In this document: positions 16,138 to 24,521 of the stretch, piece after piece
Layout of the letters: every line of letters starts with the position of its first letter
Numbering within the stretch: position 1 is the first letter of the stretch
NCBI RefSeq assembly: GCF_008727735.1
Contig: NZ_CP044227.1
Span: forward strand, 1,240,001 to 1,304,000
Direction: 5' to 3'
Source: Flintibacter sp. KGMB00164
GTDB lineage: Bacteria > Bacillota > Clostridia > Oscillospirales > Oscillospiraceae
Length of the DNA: 64,000 nucleotides
The notes under the pieces: generated by a model
What the model was told of the DNA's origin: nothing
Seen by the model: only the letters and a program-made list of their open reading frames with translations
Database searches by the model: none
Position numbers and translations under genes: made by a program

Positions 16138-17286
16138 ATGCGATATCGGGCGTTGGGGAAAACAGGGCTGACAGTCAGCGAAATCGGACTGGGAGCGGAG
16201 TGGCTGGAGCGTCACAGTGCGGAGGAAGTCAGGGCAGTGATCAATTGCTGTGAGGCTCAGGGAATCAACATCCTGGACTGCTGGATGCCGGAGCCCAATG
16301 TGCGCTCCAACATTGGAGCAGCCATCGCTGGGAAGAGGGAGCGCTGGATCATCCAGGGGCACTTCGGTGCCACCTGGCAGAACGGTCAATATGTCCGAAC
16401 CCGGGACATGAACAAGGTGAAGCCGGCTTTCGAGGACTTGCTCAGCCGGCTGGGGACCGACTACATTGATCTGGGTATGATCCACTTTGTAGACGAGGAG
16501 GCTGAGTTCCACCGCATTATGGAGGGAGAGTTCCTGGCTTATGTGAAGGAACAAAAAGCCAAGGGGATCATCCGCCACATTGGCCTGAGTACCCACAATC
16601 CCAAGGTGGGCATCCTGGCCGCCCTGAGCGGGGAGATCAAGATGCTCTTGTTCAGCATCAACCCTGCGTTCGATCTGCTTCCTGCCAGCGAGGATATGAA
16701 CGACTATTTTTCCGCGGAGCACTACTTGGAGGGGCTGGGCGGCATTCACCCGGACCGTGCCGAGCTCTATAAGCTGTGTGAACAGAGAGGTGTGGGGATC
16801 ACCGTGATGAAGGGATATGCTGGTGGGCGGCTGTTTTCCGCGAGTACCTCCCCCTTCGGTGTGGCGCTGACCCCGGTGCAGTGTATCCACTACGCTTTGA
16901 CCCGACCGGCAGTGGCCAGCATCCTGGCGGGCTACGACAGCCCGGAGCATGTACTGGAGGCGGTGGCCTATGAGACGGCCTCCGAGGAGGAACGGGACTA
17001 TGCCAGCACCCTGGCTGGTGCGCCACGCCATGCCTATTTTGGGCAGTGTACTTATTGCGGCCACTGTGCTCCCTGCCCCAAGGGCATAGACATCGCCATG
17101 GTCAACAAGCTCTACGACCTGGCGGCGATGCAGCCCCAGGTTCCAGAGTCCATCCGGGCTCACTACCAGGCACTGAGCGCCAGGGCGGAGGACTGCATTG
17201 CCTGTGGGAATTGTGAGAAACGGTGTCCCTTTGGTGTGGTGGTGATTGAGCGGATGGAGAAGATCAAGGCACTCCACCTGCTCTGA
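16138..17286 (+). CDS. Aldo/keto reductase with C-terminal 4Fe-4S domain
   Basis: The 382-residue protein has an AKR barrel (residues 1-290) starting MRYRALGKTGLTVSEIGLG, with the DYIDLGMIHFVD strand and IRHIGLSTHN. A ferredoxin-like tail has two clusters of cysteines: CTYCGHCAPCPKG and CIACGNCEKRCPFGV. Such enzymes are common in anaerobes and pass electrons between a carbonyl or alcohol substrate and ferredoxin or flavin carriers. The usual AKR catalytic tyrosine region is altered (LDCWMPEPNVRS), so a classical NADPH reduction may not be the reaction. GGGGAGGAG precedes the ATG. It has its own promoter and a hairpin 82 nt behind the stop. Confidence 0.88.
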   Translation: MRYRALGKTGLTVSEIGLGAEWLERHSAEEVRAVINCCEAQGINILDCWMPEPNVRSNIGAAIAGKRERWIIQGHFGATWQNGQYVRTRDMNKVKPAFEDLLSRLGTDYIDLGMIHFVDEEAEFHRIMEGEFLAYVKEQKAKGIIRHIGLSTHNPKVGILAALSGEIKMLLFSINPAFDLLPASEDMNDYFSAEHYLEGLGGIHPDRAELYKLCEQRGVGITVMKGYAGGRLFSASTSPFGVALTPVQCIHYALTRPAVASILAGYDSPEHVLEAVAYETASEEERDYASTLAGAPRHAYFGQCTYCGHCAPCPKGIDIAMVNKLYDLAAMQPQVPESIRAHYQALSARAEDCIACGNCEKRCPFGVVVIERMEKIKALHLL

Positions 17287-17367
17287 GCCATCGGACAAGA
17301 GGTCAGGGCAGGAGTTCCGAAGCGCAGAGCTTCTGTGCTCCATCGCCCATCTCTGCTAACAGAAATA

Positions 17368-17409
17368 CTTCCCGACCAGGGGCGGCATCCGCCGCTCCCG
17401 GCCGGGAAG
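17368..17409 (+). terminator. Probable terminator of the aldo/keto reductase gene
   Basis: CTTCCCG pairs with CGGGAAG and an inner GCGGC pairs with GCCGC. The tail is CATTTTCC, a modest T tract. Confidence 0.5.
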
Positions 17410-17516
17410 CATTTTCCTGCAAGGATAGTATTTTCTGAACTATGAGAGCGTTAGCCTTTTTAGAATCTTAATTAGGCATCTGTTTGCAATTGTTCGTTCC
17501 TGTTGCTTGAAACTCC

Positions 17517-17654
17517 CAAAGAGGTTCCCAGCATTTTTTGTGGTTTTTTATAGCAATTTATAGTCCTTTCCGCTCCAAAGCAATTACTTTTTAATGATCT
17601 TATTTCCAATATTTCCGTGTACTCCAACGCCGTCTGTGGTCTTACATGTGGTCA
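17517..17654. repeat. Left copy of the ~140-bp array-flanking direct repeat
   Basis: It shares ordered blocks with 59984-60122 in the same orientation: CAAAGAGGT, TTTTTTGT, TTTATAGTC, GCTCCA, TTTCCGTGT, CTGTGG and ATGTGGTCA, at nearly equal spacing. The copies are diverged. It lies between the aldo/keto reductase and the last array gene. Confidence 0.65.
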
Positions 17655-17715
17655 AAGAGCCCTTCTTGACCAGGTGCAGCAAAACTGCAGTTGCATGGTC
17701 AGAAGGGCTCTTTTT
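17654..17715. terminator. Hairpin terminator at the 3' end of the immunity array
   Basis: AAAGAGCCCTTCTTGACC pairs with GGTCAGAAGGGCTCTTT over 17 bp with one bulge; TTTTT follows on the plus strand and a shorter T run on the minus strand. It is the first strong stem downstream of the array (last stop at 17889). From 17716 to 17888 nothing else was recognised. Confidence 0.65.
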
Positions 17716-17888
17716 CATGTTAAGGTTTTGGGTATTTTACCTCTGCAAAGTCTGAGAGGCAAGTCTTTTTACATCAGGCATATCAAATTTTATTATGCAA
17801 TAGACAAAGAATAACCCGCTGAATGTAACATCCACTTAAGGGAACGACAAACATTTTCTCTGGCTGCACAAGCAGTCATTCTATCCGC

Positions 17889-18767
17889 TTAGCGCTTTCC
17901 GGAAGCATAGTCTCCCATATTGATGTCCAGCACTCCTCTGGGTGGCTGGATCATGGCATCCTCATACTGGCACTTCCACTGAATCTCCCGGCTCATCTGC
18001 CCATCCGCCACACCATCTACGGTTTCCCCATCCTGAATAGGGTTATCATGTTCCAGAATATAGGACGCAACATTGTAGGCATGGTTTACCACCCAGTTGG
18101 GGTCTATGCCATGGAAGTGGTACTGGAGGTCGGGCAGAAACAGGGTGCTCATGCCCACCGTGTCAATGAGCATATCCTCGGTGCCCTCAATGTTGAAGAA
18201 GCGGACATTGACACCAAAGCGGATGAACCGATCCGAGCCTTCAATCTGATGGGAACGCACATCCTCCGCCAGCAGGAGCTTGCCGCAGTTCTGGAAATAG
18301 AACGCCTCACAGGTGGGGTACAGCTCCGCAAGGGCCTCCACGAAGTCGGCGTCCAGGTTGGCCCGCTCCAGAGCCGAGAGCGCCGCCGTCAGCATATCGG
18401 TGGCCACCACCTGATACCGACACTCTTTGAAGATCCGCTCCCGGTCCTCCTGGCAGTCCCACATCTGGCTCATCAGGAAGGCGTCAAAGCCTTTGCCCTT
18501 GAACTTGTCACATTTCATCACCATCAGCTGCACCGGGCATTTGCCATCCTGAAATTCTGCGATATGATCCAGGGCGGCAAAACCGGCCATCTTTTTATCA
18601 CGGCAGAAACACTCTACAGCGCCAATGTGCTTTTCCATCACAGCGGTCATTTCATCCTTGTCCGGCATGTCCACCGGCTCTTTGAACAGCATCTGAATGA
18701 GATAGGGGCCACCGGGCTGGGGGCCTTTTTTGTCATCCAGGTTCTGCTGGAAAACTTGATTGCTCAT
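17889..18767 (-). CDS. DUF4261 domain protein, last gene of the immunity array
   Basis: The 292-residue soluble protein matches the DUF4261 type: an N-terminal part on handling of a shared ligand fold, RFFNIEGTEDMLIDTVGMST, then NHAYNVASYILEHDNPIQDG and GETVDGVADGQM near the end. A related domain lies inside the giant protein at 26530-32121 (YVLENDVELHDGETIGFA). DUF4261 proteins are commonly found with SUKH and other immunity proteins. The ATG overlaps the preceding stop (ATGA), so translation is coupled. Molecular target unknown. Confidence 0.75.
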   Translation of the reverse strand: MSNQVFQQNLDDKKGPQPGGPYLIQMLFKEPVDMPDKDEMTAVMEKHIGAVECFCRDKKMAGFAALDHIAEFQDGKCPVQLMVMKCDKFKGKGFDAFLMSQMWDCQEDRERIFKECRYQVVATDMLTAALSALERANLDADFVEALAELYPTCEAFYFQNCGKLLLAEDVRSHQIEGSDRFIRFGVNVRFFNIEGTEDMLIDTVGMSTLFLPDLQYHFHGIDPNWVVNHAYNVASYILEHDNPIQDGETVDGVADGQMSREIQWKCQYEDAMIQPPRGVLDINMGDYASGKR

Positions 18768-19477
18768 ACTTGTCCCTCACTTCTCCTGATGGCATCCGCG
18801 ATCTGCCTGCTGGCGGCATCTATGTAGAGATACACCCCATCCCGGTCGCAGTGGTATAGGTTGGAATAACTCGTACTCTCATTGGGGCGGATAGGATTAG
18901 GCTCCACCACCTCAGTGGCTTCCAGCAGACCGACACCCAATTCTGCCGCAGCGACAAGAGCCTTTTTCAGCACCGCAAGCTGCCCATCGCTCCAAACTCC
19001 CTCCAGATCTTCCAGCACCTTTGGTTCCTGCTCCAGATCCCGGAGGAGCTGTGTGACCTGATCCCGAGACAGGTACACACCGGAGCAGTAGTTTTCGATG
19101 ATCTGATTTTCTGCCGGATTGGGAAAGGCTGTTGGCACCACCTGCGCCCATGGGGTGAAGTACCGGACATATTCCGGCTTCTCCTCCATCAGGAGGGAAA
19201 AACTGCTCCCTCTGGTGTAATAGTAGTCCCGGAAGAAGCCTTGGATCACGGCAATGTAAAAGCCATGGCTCTTATCAAATAACTCATCAGGCTCTGTCTC
19301 CGCCCCGACTCGCAGGGTGTCCAGATATTTTTCCGCGTAGAAATCCTCCACTCCGTGCTGCGCGGCAAGGGCCAGCACCTTTTCCTCCTGCCCCTGCTGT
19401 ATCCAGGTAAGCGGGGTGAAATACCATTCCCGCATTTCTTCCGGTGAAATCGGGTGAAAACTTACATCATATCCCAT
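18764..19477 (-). CDS. Uncharacterised 237-residue array protein
   Basis: The family is not recognised by name. The protein opens MGYDVSFHPISPEEMREWYF, is acidic and rich in aromatic residues, and has no membrane segment. A long helical stretch follows around residues 135-185 (QVTQLLRDLEQEPKVLEDLE). The end, QIADAIRRSEGQV, overlaps the next gene by 4 nt. The ribosome site is GAGGAGGGA. Position within the array suggests an immunity protein. Confidence 0.65.
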   Translation of the reverse strand: MGYDVSFHPISPEEMREWYFTPLTWIQQGQEEKVLALAAQHGVEDFYAEKYLDTLRVGAETEPDELFDKSHGFYIAVIQGFFRDYYYTRGSSFSLLMEEKPEYVRYFTPWAQVVPTAFPNPAENQIIENYCSGVYLSRDQVTQLLRDLEQEPKVLEDLEGVWSDGQLAVLKKALVAAAELGVGLLEATEVVEPNPIRPNESTSYSNLYHCDRDGVYLYIDAASRQIADAIRRSEGQV

Positions 19478-19488
19478 AAAATCCCTCC

Positions 19489-20268
19489 TCAGTAATCCAG
19501 CAAAATGGGCACCTGCTGTTCCTCGGCAAACCGCATGGCACGCCAGAACATGGAGAAGGCAAACTTGGCAAGGGATTGGGTGTCATACTGGGTGTGTTCC
19601 GGGATGTCCGCCTTGCTATACTGTCCATTCGGGCCCACGGTTCCGTCTACCGGGTATCCCTCCGTGTCTGCCCAATCAAGGATGGTATCCTCATCGGCCT
19701 GCCACGCCAGCTGGTTCAGCTTCTCCAGCTCCTTCCGCAGTCCGCCCAGGGTGGCGATCATCGCCTGATCATCGGTGGGCAGAGGTGCCTGAAAGAAGAA
19801 GGCATCCGCCAGAGGCAGCCACCAGGTTGCCCCACGGAACAGGGACCACACCCGCTCCTCATCCGATCCAAGGCGGGCTACCAGAGGATGCTCTCCGAAG
19901 TTCCAGTCCTTCTCCACAGTGGGGGGCACCGGCTCATCGTATGTATGGCAGGCGGCCACCAGCAGCATAGCGCCAAAGGCATCCCAATCCGGCTTGTCGG
20001 TGTAATAGGGCTTCTCATTGTCTTCCGGCCAGGGAGTGTAGGGGGGCTGGCCCGGCTGAGAAATGGCACTCAAGATCTGATCCCGCCAGTTCTCCACCGC
20101 CGTCTTGATCTCAGCCGGGGACATTTCTTCCTCGTTATCAGCAGGTTCTCCATCCGGCGTGATCCGGTTAAAAGCGTATCCGTTTTCCTCCGCCCACTGC
20201 TGAACAACTGTCTTCCAGCTGTGGGAATAGTACCGGGTCAGTGTTCCGGCGTAAATATCAAGTCCCAT
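19489..20268 (-). CDS. Uncharacterised protein of the MGLDIYAGTLTRYY type
   Basis: The 259-residue product begins MGLDIYAGTLTRYYSHSWKT, a start I know from conserved hypothetical proteins of many bacteria. The rest is aromatic and acidic, with LFRGATWWLPLADAFFFQAP near the middle. Start 20268 follows GGGAGG; an in-frame GTG 48 nt upstream would overlap the neighbouring gene's end without need. The length and N-terminus suggest a full-length gene. Function is unknown; an immunity role is inferred from the surroundings. Confidence 0.65.
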   Translation of the reverse strand: MGLDIYAGTLTRYYSHSWKTVVQQWAEENGYAFNRITPDGEPADNEEEMSPAEIKTAVENWRDQILSAISQPGQPPYTPWPEDNEKPYYTDKPDWDAFGAMLLVAACHTYDEPVPPTVEKDWNFGEHPLVARLGSDEERVWSLFRGATWWLPLADAFFFQAPLPTDDQAMIATLGGLRKELEKLNQLAWQADEDTILDWADTEGYPVDGTVGPNGQYSKADIPEHTQYDTQSLAKFAFSMFWRAMRFAEEQQVPILLDY

Positions 20269-20281
20269 GGCAATACCTCCC

Positions 20282-20641
20282 TCAAAGTTCCCCGCAAGGT
20301 ATCCTTGCATTTTCATAGCAGGAAATCAGCTTCTCCAGCCATTTGTCCGAGTAGCCCAGCCGTTTGCTGTCTGCAATCAGTCCAAAGTCGTCAGAGATGT
20401 ACCCTGCAAACTCATCATTCTCCGATTTTTCGTAGACGGTGATGTATGCTTTCTTCTCTATTTCTCGGGTATCAGCAACCGTTTTTCCCTTTTTCAGTTC
20501 TTCGAGAGCCTGATAAACCCTGACCCATTCACTGTCAAAAGGATCACTGTCTCTTTGATCTAAGAAATCGTCTATATCGAGTTCTTCATAATTGATTTGG
20601 CTCAGTTTATCAAGCAGCTCATACATTTGCTTCTCCCACAT
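20282..20641 (-). CDS. Small uncharacterised array protein (119 aa)
   Basis: This acidic helical protein (LLDKLSQINYEELDIDDFLD) has no recognised domain. The ATG at 20641 is preferred because GAGGTG lies 6 nt before it; the GTG at 20650 is part of that ribosome site. The stop is 13 nt before the next gene's start. By size and acidity it resembles immunity proteins. Confidence 0.6.
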   Translation of the reverse strand: MWEKQMYELLDKLSQINYEELDIDDFLDQRDSDPFDSEWVRVYQALEELKKGKTVADTREIEKKAYITVYEKSENDEFAGYISDDFGLIADSKRLGYSDKWLEKLISCYENARIPCGEL

Positions 20642-20653
20642 AAATTTCACCTC

Positions 20654-21007
20654 TTATTCCCACTCAAAGGGTTCCTTTAAGTCATATTTCTCCATGATCT
20701 TATTTTCCAGAGCTTCATAGGTATCCATATCCTCTGGCTGCGCTGGAATACCCCTTTTCCACCAATAACCGTTCCCATAGTAGAAAAACATAGCCCAGTA
20801 ATAAGGCAGGTCATGGCTGAATATCGCCACTCCCAAGGCATCGGCCACTGGCTCTGCCAGCGGTGAGCGTTCCACTATCTGAGATGCTTCCTCATAGGAG
20901 ATCCCCACCAGCTCCACCAGCAGGTGCTTCACCAGTTCACAGAAGCTGTACTGGTTGAATATGACCTGACCATCCTCATCTTTGAACACAAGTCCATCTC
21001 TCACCAT
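20654..21007 (-). CDS. Small uncharacterised array protein (117 aa)
   Basis: The middle of this protein is very aromatic (DLPYYWAMFFYYGNGYWWKR) but not a clear membrane helix; two helices come before it. It has no known family name. It ends 12 nt before the next start. Aromatic-rich small acidic proteins are frequent among immunity proteins, which is the only clue to its job. Confidence 0.6.
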   Translation of the reverse strand: MVRDGLVFKDEDGQVIFNQYSFCELVKHLLVELVGISYEEASQIVERSPLAEPVADALGVAIFSHDLPYYWAMFFYYGNGYWWKRGIPAQPEDMDTYEALENKIMEKYDLKEPFEWE

Positions 21008-21058
21008 GGTATTTCTCTCCGTTTCTTAACCTGCATCCTTGGCATGGGCATAGTCCCG

Positions 21059-21418
21059 TCAAGTCATTTCATACAGCAGGGCAGTGTTACCCTGCACCAG
21101 TTCCAGATGGGAGCGCAGCGTTTCAAGTCCGCTTTGTACCGCCTCGGTGAGTAGATCCCAGTCTGGGGCAATTTCAGCGGCCAGCTCCGGGAGGTTCTGC
21201 TCCCGCAGAGCTGCCAGCAGTTTAGACGCCAGCTCTCCCTCCAGCAGAGCGCAGTCCAGGGTTTCCTCCGTCTGGGGAGCAGGAAAACGGACATCCAGAT
21301 CCAGCTCGCTCTCACACCAGTCCCAGATGGCCATATAGACCGCACCGGAGCAGTCACCGTTGGACAGTTCCTGCCGCCGGCCGTCGTTGAGAAGATAAAA
21401 GAATGCGATCTGTGACAT
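21059..21418 (-). CDS. Small uncharacterised array protein (119 aa)
   Basis: The protein begins MSQIAFFYLLNDGRRQEL and is acidic, with an all-helical second half (LASKLLAALREQNLPELAAE). AGGAGG precedes the ATG. No family was recognised. The 51-nt gap to the next gene is among the larger gaps of this array. Confidence 0.58.
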   Translation of the reverse strand: MSQIAFFYLLNDGRRQELSNGDCSGAVYMAIWDWCESELDLDVRFPAPQTEETLDCALLEGELASKLLAALREQNLPELAAEIAPDWDLLTEAVQSGLETLRSHLELVQGNTALLYEMT

Positions 21419-21436
21419 AGTGGTTCCTCCTGAATG

Positions 21437-21967
21437 TCATTCTTGTTCCATCAGCCCTTCTGCCTGCATCCGGATCACATAGAAAGCCCGCACCCAGTCC
21501 AGCTCCTGCTCCATGGATTCCTCCAAAGCCAGCAGGCGGCGCTTTCCCAGCCTGCGGTCCAGGAGAGCAAAGATATGGACAAGGGGATTCTCGCTGACAA
21601 GGCTTTTCTCAATGCTCTGGTTATCAAAGATACCAAACGCCTCATAAAACACCTTTTGGTCAAAGGTACCCTGCTCCAGCGCATAGGCATGAGCCTGGTT
21701 GATGGCCTCTTTTGCGGAGTCGCAATCTTTCAGCGTTGTGGACCTTAAATGATGAAATTTCGTCCACACATTCTCAAAATAGGTGTAGTAGTTGCTCCGC
21801 AGCACTTCCACGCCGTCCATGCGAATGGCTGCCCGACCCTCATGGTCAGCACTTTTGCTGTAACTGGTGGCAAAATATTGGATGTGGCCCCGGAGCGCCG
21901 GGCACAGATAGCCATTCTCCAGTTTGTTCCGAATTCCGCTCCAAGTAGATACTCGACTGTTTGACAT
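21437..21967 (-). CDS. SF0329-like conserved protein
   Basis: The 176-residue product starts STWSGIRNKLENGYLCPALR and continues GHIQYFATSYSKSADHEGRA, matching the SF0329-type hypothetical proteins I recall (W-S-x-[IL]-K...LKGRVQ...TRYRKSHDQEGRAW). These are found near toxin-immunity islands. The start at 21967 is supported by AGAGGAAA; 57 nt of open frame upstream overlap the previous gene. The C-terminal half is helical with a conserved acid-rich stretch. Function unknown. Confidence 0.65.
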   Translation of the reverse strand: MSNSRVSTWSGIRNKLENGYLCPALRGHIQYFATSYSKSADHEGRAAIRMDGVEVLRSNYYTYFENVWTKFHHLRSTTLKDCDSAKEAINQAHAYALEQGTFDQKVFYEAFGIFDNQSIEKSLVSENPLVHIFALLDRRLGKRRLLALEESMEQELDWVRAFYVIRMQAEGLMEQE

Positions 21968-21993
21968 AGGTGTTATTTCCTCTCTGCTGAGTC

Positions 21994-22545
21994 CTACTGC
22001 TTTTGGAGATACTCCCGGAAGCATTCGATGAACTCCCGATTCCGCTTTGGGACATCGAACCCCTTCCGATGGGGAAAGAACCCCTCCTGTTCCACATCGT
22101 CCAGCAGCTTGGGCAGATTGGAAAACCGGGCAAAGAACGGTAGTGCATAGTCCTGGATCTGCCCGGAAATCTCTTGGATAGAGCGTTCCCGCTCCAGCAG
22201 AGTAGATACCTCATAGCGGGGGAAGTCATCATACCGGCGGGTCAGCCGGGCGATGGAGGTACCCACGATACCATCATAGGTTTCCTCCGTCCCTTCCTGC
22301 TCACTGCGCCACTGGGCAATCACCGGGGAACTTACATGGAATGTGGCGGTAAAGGTGGTGGAGCCAAAGCGGATGGAGGGGGAAAAATCAAACGAGAACA
22401 CAAAGATGCCGTCTTTTTTGTAGATGTCATTTTTGCTCTTACGGTATTTGTAACCCAGCGGGATCAATGGCTCCGCGATCCGCTCACAGGTATAGACGAA
22501 GATCTCGCGGGGCTTGGTTCCCTTGGGGAAATCCTTCTTCTCCAT
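21994..22545 (-). CDS. DUF4304-like protein
   Basis: The 183-residue protein has an N-terminal stretch (PLIPLGYKYRKSKNDIYKKD) typical of DUF4304, a family often near polymorphic toxins. After it come strands (FVFSFDFSPSIRFGSTTFTA) and a helical end. The ATG at 22545 has AAGGAAGG upstream. It is 26 nt ahead of the SF0329-like gene. The assignment is by remembered pattern only. Confidence 0.55.
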   Translation of the reverse strand: MEKKDFPKGTKPREIFVYTCERIAEPLIPLGYKYRKSKNDIYKKDGIFVFSFDFSPSIRFGSTTFTATFHVSSPVIAQWRSEQEGTEETYDGIVGTSIARLTRRYDDFPRYEVSTLLERERSIQEISGQIQDYALPFFARFSNLPKLLDDVEQEGFFPHRKGFDVPKRNREFIECFREYLQKQ

Positions 22546-22567
22546 ACTGCCACCTTCCTTCACGCAT

Positions 22568-23269
22568 TTATAGTTCAGCCCTCAGTTGCTCCACTGGCAC
22601 TCGAACTTCTTTCCACCGGCCATCCTCTGTGTCGCAGCCCCGAAGAAGCAGACTGTCGCTTTCCCAACGGACAAACTCGATATCGTCAAACCGGGTGTCG
22701 TCTGGGTCAACGATGTGCCGCAGATCCAGCCAATGCTCCGGGGGCTGGGGCTGGAGTGGGCAGGAAAAGTCCAGCACGATAGTGGAGTAGGGACAGGCCC
22801 AGATGCAGCCGGTGACAGCCAGCAGATCAGTGCCAGGGTCATAGTCCGCGCCGGTCCAGATGAACACTTCCTCGACTTTATGCCCCTCCTCCGGGTGGAC
22901 ACAGGCAGGGACATAGTGCATCTCCTGTCCGCTCTCCACCTCCAGGACGCTGTATCCATACAGTTCTGTGCGGAAAATCAGATAGTGCTTTCCGTTGCGG
23001 TGGCGAAACAGGGAGCAGAATTCACCATCCGTGTCCAGATTACGCCAAGCATACCGCACCGTCCCCTCCTTGTCCAGCAGTTCACTCTCGCTGCCGCAGA
23101 GATGTAGATCGCCGTCATAGATGTAGGCTTTGGAGCGGATGGAATACCCATCCGTCAGCGGAAACTGCTCGTCTTGCTGTGGAGATCGATTCTCCGGTGC
23201 AAACATAGCATCATACTGCGCCCGCCAGTCCCAATAGCGTTTTTCATGGGCGATGTTTTCAGTGCTCAT
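22568..23269 (-). CDS. Uncharacterised beta-rich array protein (233 aa)
   Basis: The sequence alternates short strands with turns (IYDGDLHLCGSESELLDKEG; HYLIFRTELYGYSVLEVESG), a look shared with partial beta-propellers. Several WxGxDYDPG-like turns occur. No signal peptide. The ATG overlaps the end of the SUKH gene upstream by 11 nt. Two more proteins of this array (24522-25631 and 36027-36977) have similar WD-like strand patterns; true homology was not tested. Confidence 0.6.
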   Translation of the reverse strand: MSTENIAHEKRYWDWRAQYDAMFAPENRSPQQDEQFPLTDGYSIRSKAYIYDGDLHLCGSESELLDKEGTVRYAWRNLDTDGEFCSLFRHRNGKHYLIFRTELYGYSVLEVESGQEMHYVPACVHPEEGHKVEEVFIWTGADYDPGTDLLAVTGCIWACPYSTIVLDFSCPLQPQPPEHWLDLRHIVDPDDTRFDDIEFVRWESDSLLLRGCDTEDGRWKEVRVPVEQLRAEL

Positions 23270-24008
23270 TGAAATACCTCGCCAATTTCTTCTCCATCAG
23301 TTCTGTCACATCATTGCAGAGGCGCTTCACCTTGTCCTGCTCATGGGCGTAGTACCAGATGGTTTCCTCTCCGGGGCGGAGCAGGAGCTGGTCGCCATCC
23401 GCTTCTTTCCAGAACTCGCCCAGCACACAATACCGCTCTCCATAAATGGTCAGATCAAACATCCCGGAAAGGGTAAGGATCACGCCTGTGGATACATTGA
23501 TGCCTGCGGTCAGCAGGAAAAACTCCCGCACCTGGGACGGGAGCGTGAAGTCCAGCGTCCTTTCTCGGCCTGCGATTTGCTCCTCCGTGGCGGCAGGCTG
23601 GATCTCATCAGTGGGGTCCAGCGCCTTTGCCAACGCCTTGGAGAACTTGGGGTAGCGTCGAAACAGCTCCGGATTGTTGGCCTTGAATTCCTTTTGCTTT
23701 TCCCGTTGTACTCGCTCCTGCTCCTTGCAGAAAGCGTCCAGCTCGGCCAGATACTGTTCCTGGTAGAGATTACTGGCCTCAAATGCTGTGCCGCTCTTTT
23801 CCAGAATGGCGATAGCTCCCTTTTGGCTGCCAAACACCGGGACCCACTGAAAACCGTGTCGGCAGGGCTTCAGTTTCAGAAATTCACCCCGACTCAGCAG
23901 GGCTTCCAACTCCGTCTCATGTTCGTCCCACCAGCTCCTCCAGGTTTCGGGAGTTTCCCGCCCCTCAACCAAGTTCAGAAGTTTTGCAGTCAAGATTTCT
24001 TTGTTCAT
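23259..24008 (-). CDS. SMI1/KNR4 (SUKH-1) immunity protein
   Basis: The 249-residue protein has an N-terminal helical part and a C-terminal SUKH domain from about residue 135: ATEEQIAGRERTLDFTLPSQ then VREFFLLTAGINVSTG, the usual helix and GG-like turn, followed by strands to the C-terminus. SUKH proteins neutralise many different toxin domains by direct binding. A coiled charged helix (CKEQERVQREKQKEFKANNP) links the two parts. It overlaps the following gene by 11 nt. Confidence 0.78.
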   Translation of the reverse strand: MNKEILTAKLLNLVEGRETPETWRSWWDEHETELEALLSRGEFLKLKPCRHGFQWVPVFGSQKGAIAILEKSGTAFEASNLYQEQYLAELDAFCKEQERVQREKQKEFKANNPELFRRYPKFSKALAKALDPTDEIQPAATEEQIAGRERTLDFTLPSQVREFFLLTAGINVSTGVILTLSGMFDLTIYGERYCVLGEFWKEADGDQLLLRPGEETIWYYAHEQDKVKRLCNDVTELMEKKLARYFNEH

Positions 24009-24036
24009 TGGTGTCCGCTCTCTTTCCCAGCTATCA

Positions 24037-24505
24037 CTATACTTGTGATTCTATGACTTCGCCATCATCGTTGATATAAGTGTAATGAATAAAATCCTCA
24101 TCCACAAGCAACAGGTATGGACTGAAAACTTCCCATTCCTCATGATCGCTCATGATGTCAGAATATTTGCCAAATACATAAATCTCAAATAAGGCGTCTG
24201 TTCCCATTAAAAAGCACAAGTAGACATTTCCATGGGGATATGGGCAAACTTCTTGGATCGCCAACTGCCCCGGCTGCTCAAAATTGAGTTTTGAGATAAA
24301 GGTTTCAATTTTGAGTGCTTCCGCTTCATCCGCATATCGGTATTTTTGAGAAAAATGTTCAATGCTTTTTGAGATACGGTCCTTGTATTGCTGTATCAAT
24401 GCTTTTTGAGATACGGTCCTTGTATTGCTGTATCTCTGCTCTTTTCTGCCTTTTCTTGAGCTGCGCTTTCTTCTGAGCCAACAGCTCTTTCCTCTCATGA
24501 TCCAT
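24037..24505 (-). pseudogene. Array gene broken by a 37-bp tandem duplication
   Basis: A start at 24505 behind GGAGAA gives MDHERKELLAQKKAQLKKRQ and KRAEIQQYKDRISKSI, then the frame shifts at a tandem duplication (24361-24434) and stops soon after. Removing one 37-bp unit joins this N-terminus to EHFSQKYRYADEAEALKIET and the rest of a protein ending at 24037, about 143 residues. The family is unknown: a basic helical start, then a beta-rich acidic part (VYLCFLMGTDALFEIYVFGK). The two units are identical, so the change is recent and could revert by slippage. Confidence 0.8.
24361..24434. repeat. 37-bp perfect tandem duplication
   Basis: 24361-24397 and 24398-24434 are identical, both starting AATGCTTTTTGAGATACGGT. 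Because 37 is not a multiple of three, it shifts the reading frame of the surrounding gene. Confidence 0.95.
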
Positions 24506-24521
24506 AGTTCATTTCTCCGTT

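Noticed and set aside
17617-17814. Small plus-strand gene across the left flanking repeat
   Set aside because: Its sequence is formed by the repeat and the terminator stem and has no ribosome site.
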